Assembly: GCA_021647145.1 (NCBI GenBank)
Contig: JAKIVF010000092.1
Span: 1-14,616, forward strand
Length of the DNA: 14,616 nucleotides
From: Methylococcaceae bacterium
GTDB taxonomy: Bacteria; Pseudomonadota; Gammaproteobacteria; Methylococcales; Methylomonadaceae
Direction of reading: 5' to 3'
Shown here: positions 13,740 to 14,616 of the stretch, piece after piece
Layout of the letters: every line of letters starts with the position of its first letter
Numbering within the stretch: the first letter of the stretch is position 1
Translations under genes and position numbers: made by a program
Notes under the pieces: model-generated
What the model was told of the DNA's origin: nothing
Databases searched by the model: none
What the model saw: the letters and a program-made list of their open reading frames with translations, nothing else

Positions 13740-14186
13740 TTATTTAAACATAGGTTCTTTTTTCTCTTTCTTCTTCTCGCAAGGTGTATTTAGATGCCAA
13801 ATTTTCTTCATATGACGAATGCTTCCTATTCTTTCAGACTCACAATAGATATAGCCTTTGGCGAGTAATTTTTGTTCCGTTATATAATCAAGTAGTCGAG
13901 GAGTGATTAAGAGGCCGCCAATAAAAAAAAACATAACAATATAAGGTAGATATTTTTCAAATTTTTTATATCTTGGAAAGGTTTGAATATATACAAAAGG
14001 CATGGAAAGCATGATAAAAGCATATCCATCCCCCTCTAAATACTCAACTATCTTTGTATTTATCTCTATTTGATGCCAAGCCTCAGTAACGGAGATATAA
14101 CTTGATATTGTCACCCCTACTGGAAAGCAAATAAACACTAAAAAATGATTTATCCTTTGGAGAGGTGTAAATACTTTATTTTTCAT
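13740..14186 (-). CDS. B-type multi-pass membrane protein, module 1 (putative immunity)
   Basis: A 148-aa protein starting at ATG 14186-14184, which overlaps the stop of the A gene by one base (TGATG), a classic sign of translational coupling. A TTG one codon earlier is a less likely start. Hydrophobic segments are about 10-30, 53-68 and 78-100. Then follow LLDYITEQKLLAKGYIYCES, ERIGSIRHMKKIWHL and NTPCEKKKEKKEPMFK. Two Cys (in YCE and PCE) are conserved in all three copies. The lysine tail should stay in the cytoplasm by the positive-inside rule. It is nearly identical to the frame-broken copy at 12183-12649 and more distant from the module 2 copy. Immunity function is inferred from order and co-duplication with A. 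Confidence 0.75.
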   Translation of the reverse strand: MKNKVFTPLQRINHFLVFICFPVGVTISSYISVTEAWHQIEINTKIVEYLEGDGYAFIMLSMPFVYIQTFPRYKKFEKYLPYIVMFFFIGGLLITPRLLDYITEQKLLAKGYIYCESERIGSIRHMKKIWHLNTPCEKKKEKKEPMFK

Positions 14187-14602
14187 CAAAAACGAGGGAT
14201 ACCGCCCATTTTAAGTTGTCTTTTTACAGCTCTATCTAGGTCATAGCCGTTTTCTAAATTTCTATCTACCTCTTCCAATGCTTTAATAAGTTTTTTTGTT
14301 AACACATCATCTTTATCTATTTTAGAAAGCACTATACTCGTACCAATTCCAGCACCTACTGCTAGAACAAGAGGAAGATAAGCAATTGTTATAGTACTTG
14401 CTGCAGCTGTACCTACAATTGTCGCAACTACCCCGGAAATAACAGCTTTCGTCACGTCAGAAGCAAGCTTCCCAAAAAACATAGCTTTGGTAGTATCATC
14501 ATTTAGAAAAAATTCCAATAAATTGATACTCACATACAAAACAATGGTGATGGATGTACCCTGAAAAACCGATGTTTGCACCCCCACTTTACCAATTGCC
14601 AT
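14186..14602 (-). CDS. A-type YafU-like hydrophobic protein, module 1 (possibly the C-terminus of a larger effector)
   Basis: A 138-aa reading from ATG 14602. The N-terminal third (MAIGKVGVQTSVFQGTSITI then VLYVSINLLEFFLNDDTT) equals that of the module 2 A gene. From residue 58 it diverges: GVVATIVGTAAASTITIAY, LPLVLAVGAGIGTSIVLSKI, then DKDDVLTKKLIKALEEVDRN and a basic end (KRQLKMGGIPRF). Gly/Ala-rich hydrophobic hairpins (about 52-72 and 74-93) suit a membrane-inserting domain. The frame is still open to the window edge (codons ATA ATC GTC AAT before ATG) and no ribosome site is seen in the 14 visible bases. The true gene may therefore start outside the window, with this being the toxic C-terminal domain of a bigger secreted protein. 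The YafU-like label is from memory and moderately certain. Confidence 0.72.
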   Translation of the reverse strand: MAIGKVGVQTSVFQGTSITIVLYVSINLLEFFLNDDTTKAMFFGKLASDVTKAVISGVVATIVGTAAASTITIAYLPLVLAVGAGIGTSIVLSKIDKDDVLTKKLIKALEEVDRNLENGYDLDRAVKRQLKMGGIPRF

Positions 14603-14616
14603 ATTGACGATTATGG
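14468..14616 (-). repeat. 149-bp direct repeat, copy in module 1 (runs to window edge)
   Basis: The partner of 13506-13654, 962 bp away, with a single mismatch. Because it reaches the last base of the window, the real repeat may be longer; module 2 can be compared further upstream, and the extent of identity would show where the shared constant region begins. Confidence 0.95.

Noticed and set aside
12183..14616. CRISPR or CRISPR-like array because of repeated sequence
   Set aside because: The repeats are gene-sized and coding, with no short regularly spaced repeats or unique spacers.

Overview
This looks like a chromosomal window from a low-GC gammaproteobacterium. The 3' end of the 23S rRNA, its GCTTGACCATATAACACCCAA junction and the 5S rRNA read like Pseudomonas-type rRNA, and the DusA, FolE and PurT proteins look pseudomonad. 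The coding sequence is strongly AT-rich, however, so an AT-rich relative of Pseudomonadaceae (for example an insect-gut Entomomonas-like bacterium) is my best guess. This is inference, not an identification.

Layout. (1) 1-790: the end of an rrn operon, with 23S 3' part, spacer without tRNA, 5S and a clear intrinsic terminator. (2) 791-2470: a gene-free stretch, then a membrane-anchored TAXI-type solute-binding protein. (3) 2471-2669: a textbook MITE with perfect 24-bp terminal inverted repeats and a perfect 8-bp target duplication. (4) 2699-9251: a co-directional, tightly packed housekeeping run: VF530-family protein, dusA, folE, hemH, a 64-aa membrane protein, a membrane-anchored MutS-like ATPase, purT and a DUF4124/SLT lytic transglycosylase. 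These genes cover tRNA modification, folate, haem and purine synthesis and cell-wall turnover. Their grouping is probably transcriptional rather than one pathway.

(5) 9252-10831 is a graveyard of mobile DNA, all read on the minus strand: an IS3-like orfA remnant, a visibly GC-rich IS91-family transposase remnant with several frameshifts, and a Rep_3-type plasmid replication initiator pseudogene, with a perfect DnaA box about 180 bp beyond its start. This marks a plasmid or island integration just after the housekeeping block. (6) 10832-12018: two unrecognised genes, a possible winged-helix protein (+) and a membrane-anchored protein (-).

(7) 12183-14616 is the most interesting part: three copies, on the minus strand, of a two-gene membrane-protein module. 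Gene A (about 140 aa) has a YafU-like glycine-rich hydrophobic domain. Gene B (about 145 aa) is a multi-pass membrane protein with a conserved GYxYCExER motif and a Lys-rich tail. Two A genes share a 149-bp, one-mismatch direct repeat covering their N-terminal third and then diverge. The frame stays open upstream of the A ATG, and I see no Shine-Dalgarno there. I infer displaced C-terminal 'tips' of a larger secreted effector (type VI or other polymorphic toxin), each followed by its immunity gene. The third module is decaying: its A gene is reduced to the last ~33 codons and its B gene is out of frame at an 11-base homopolymer.
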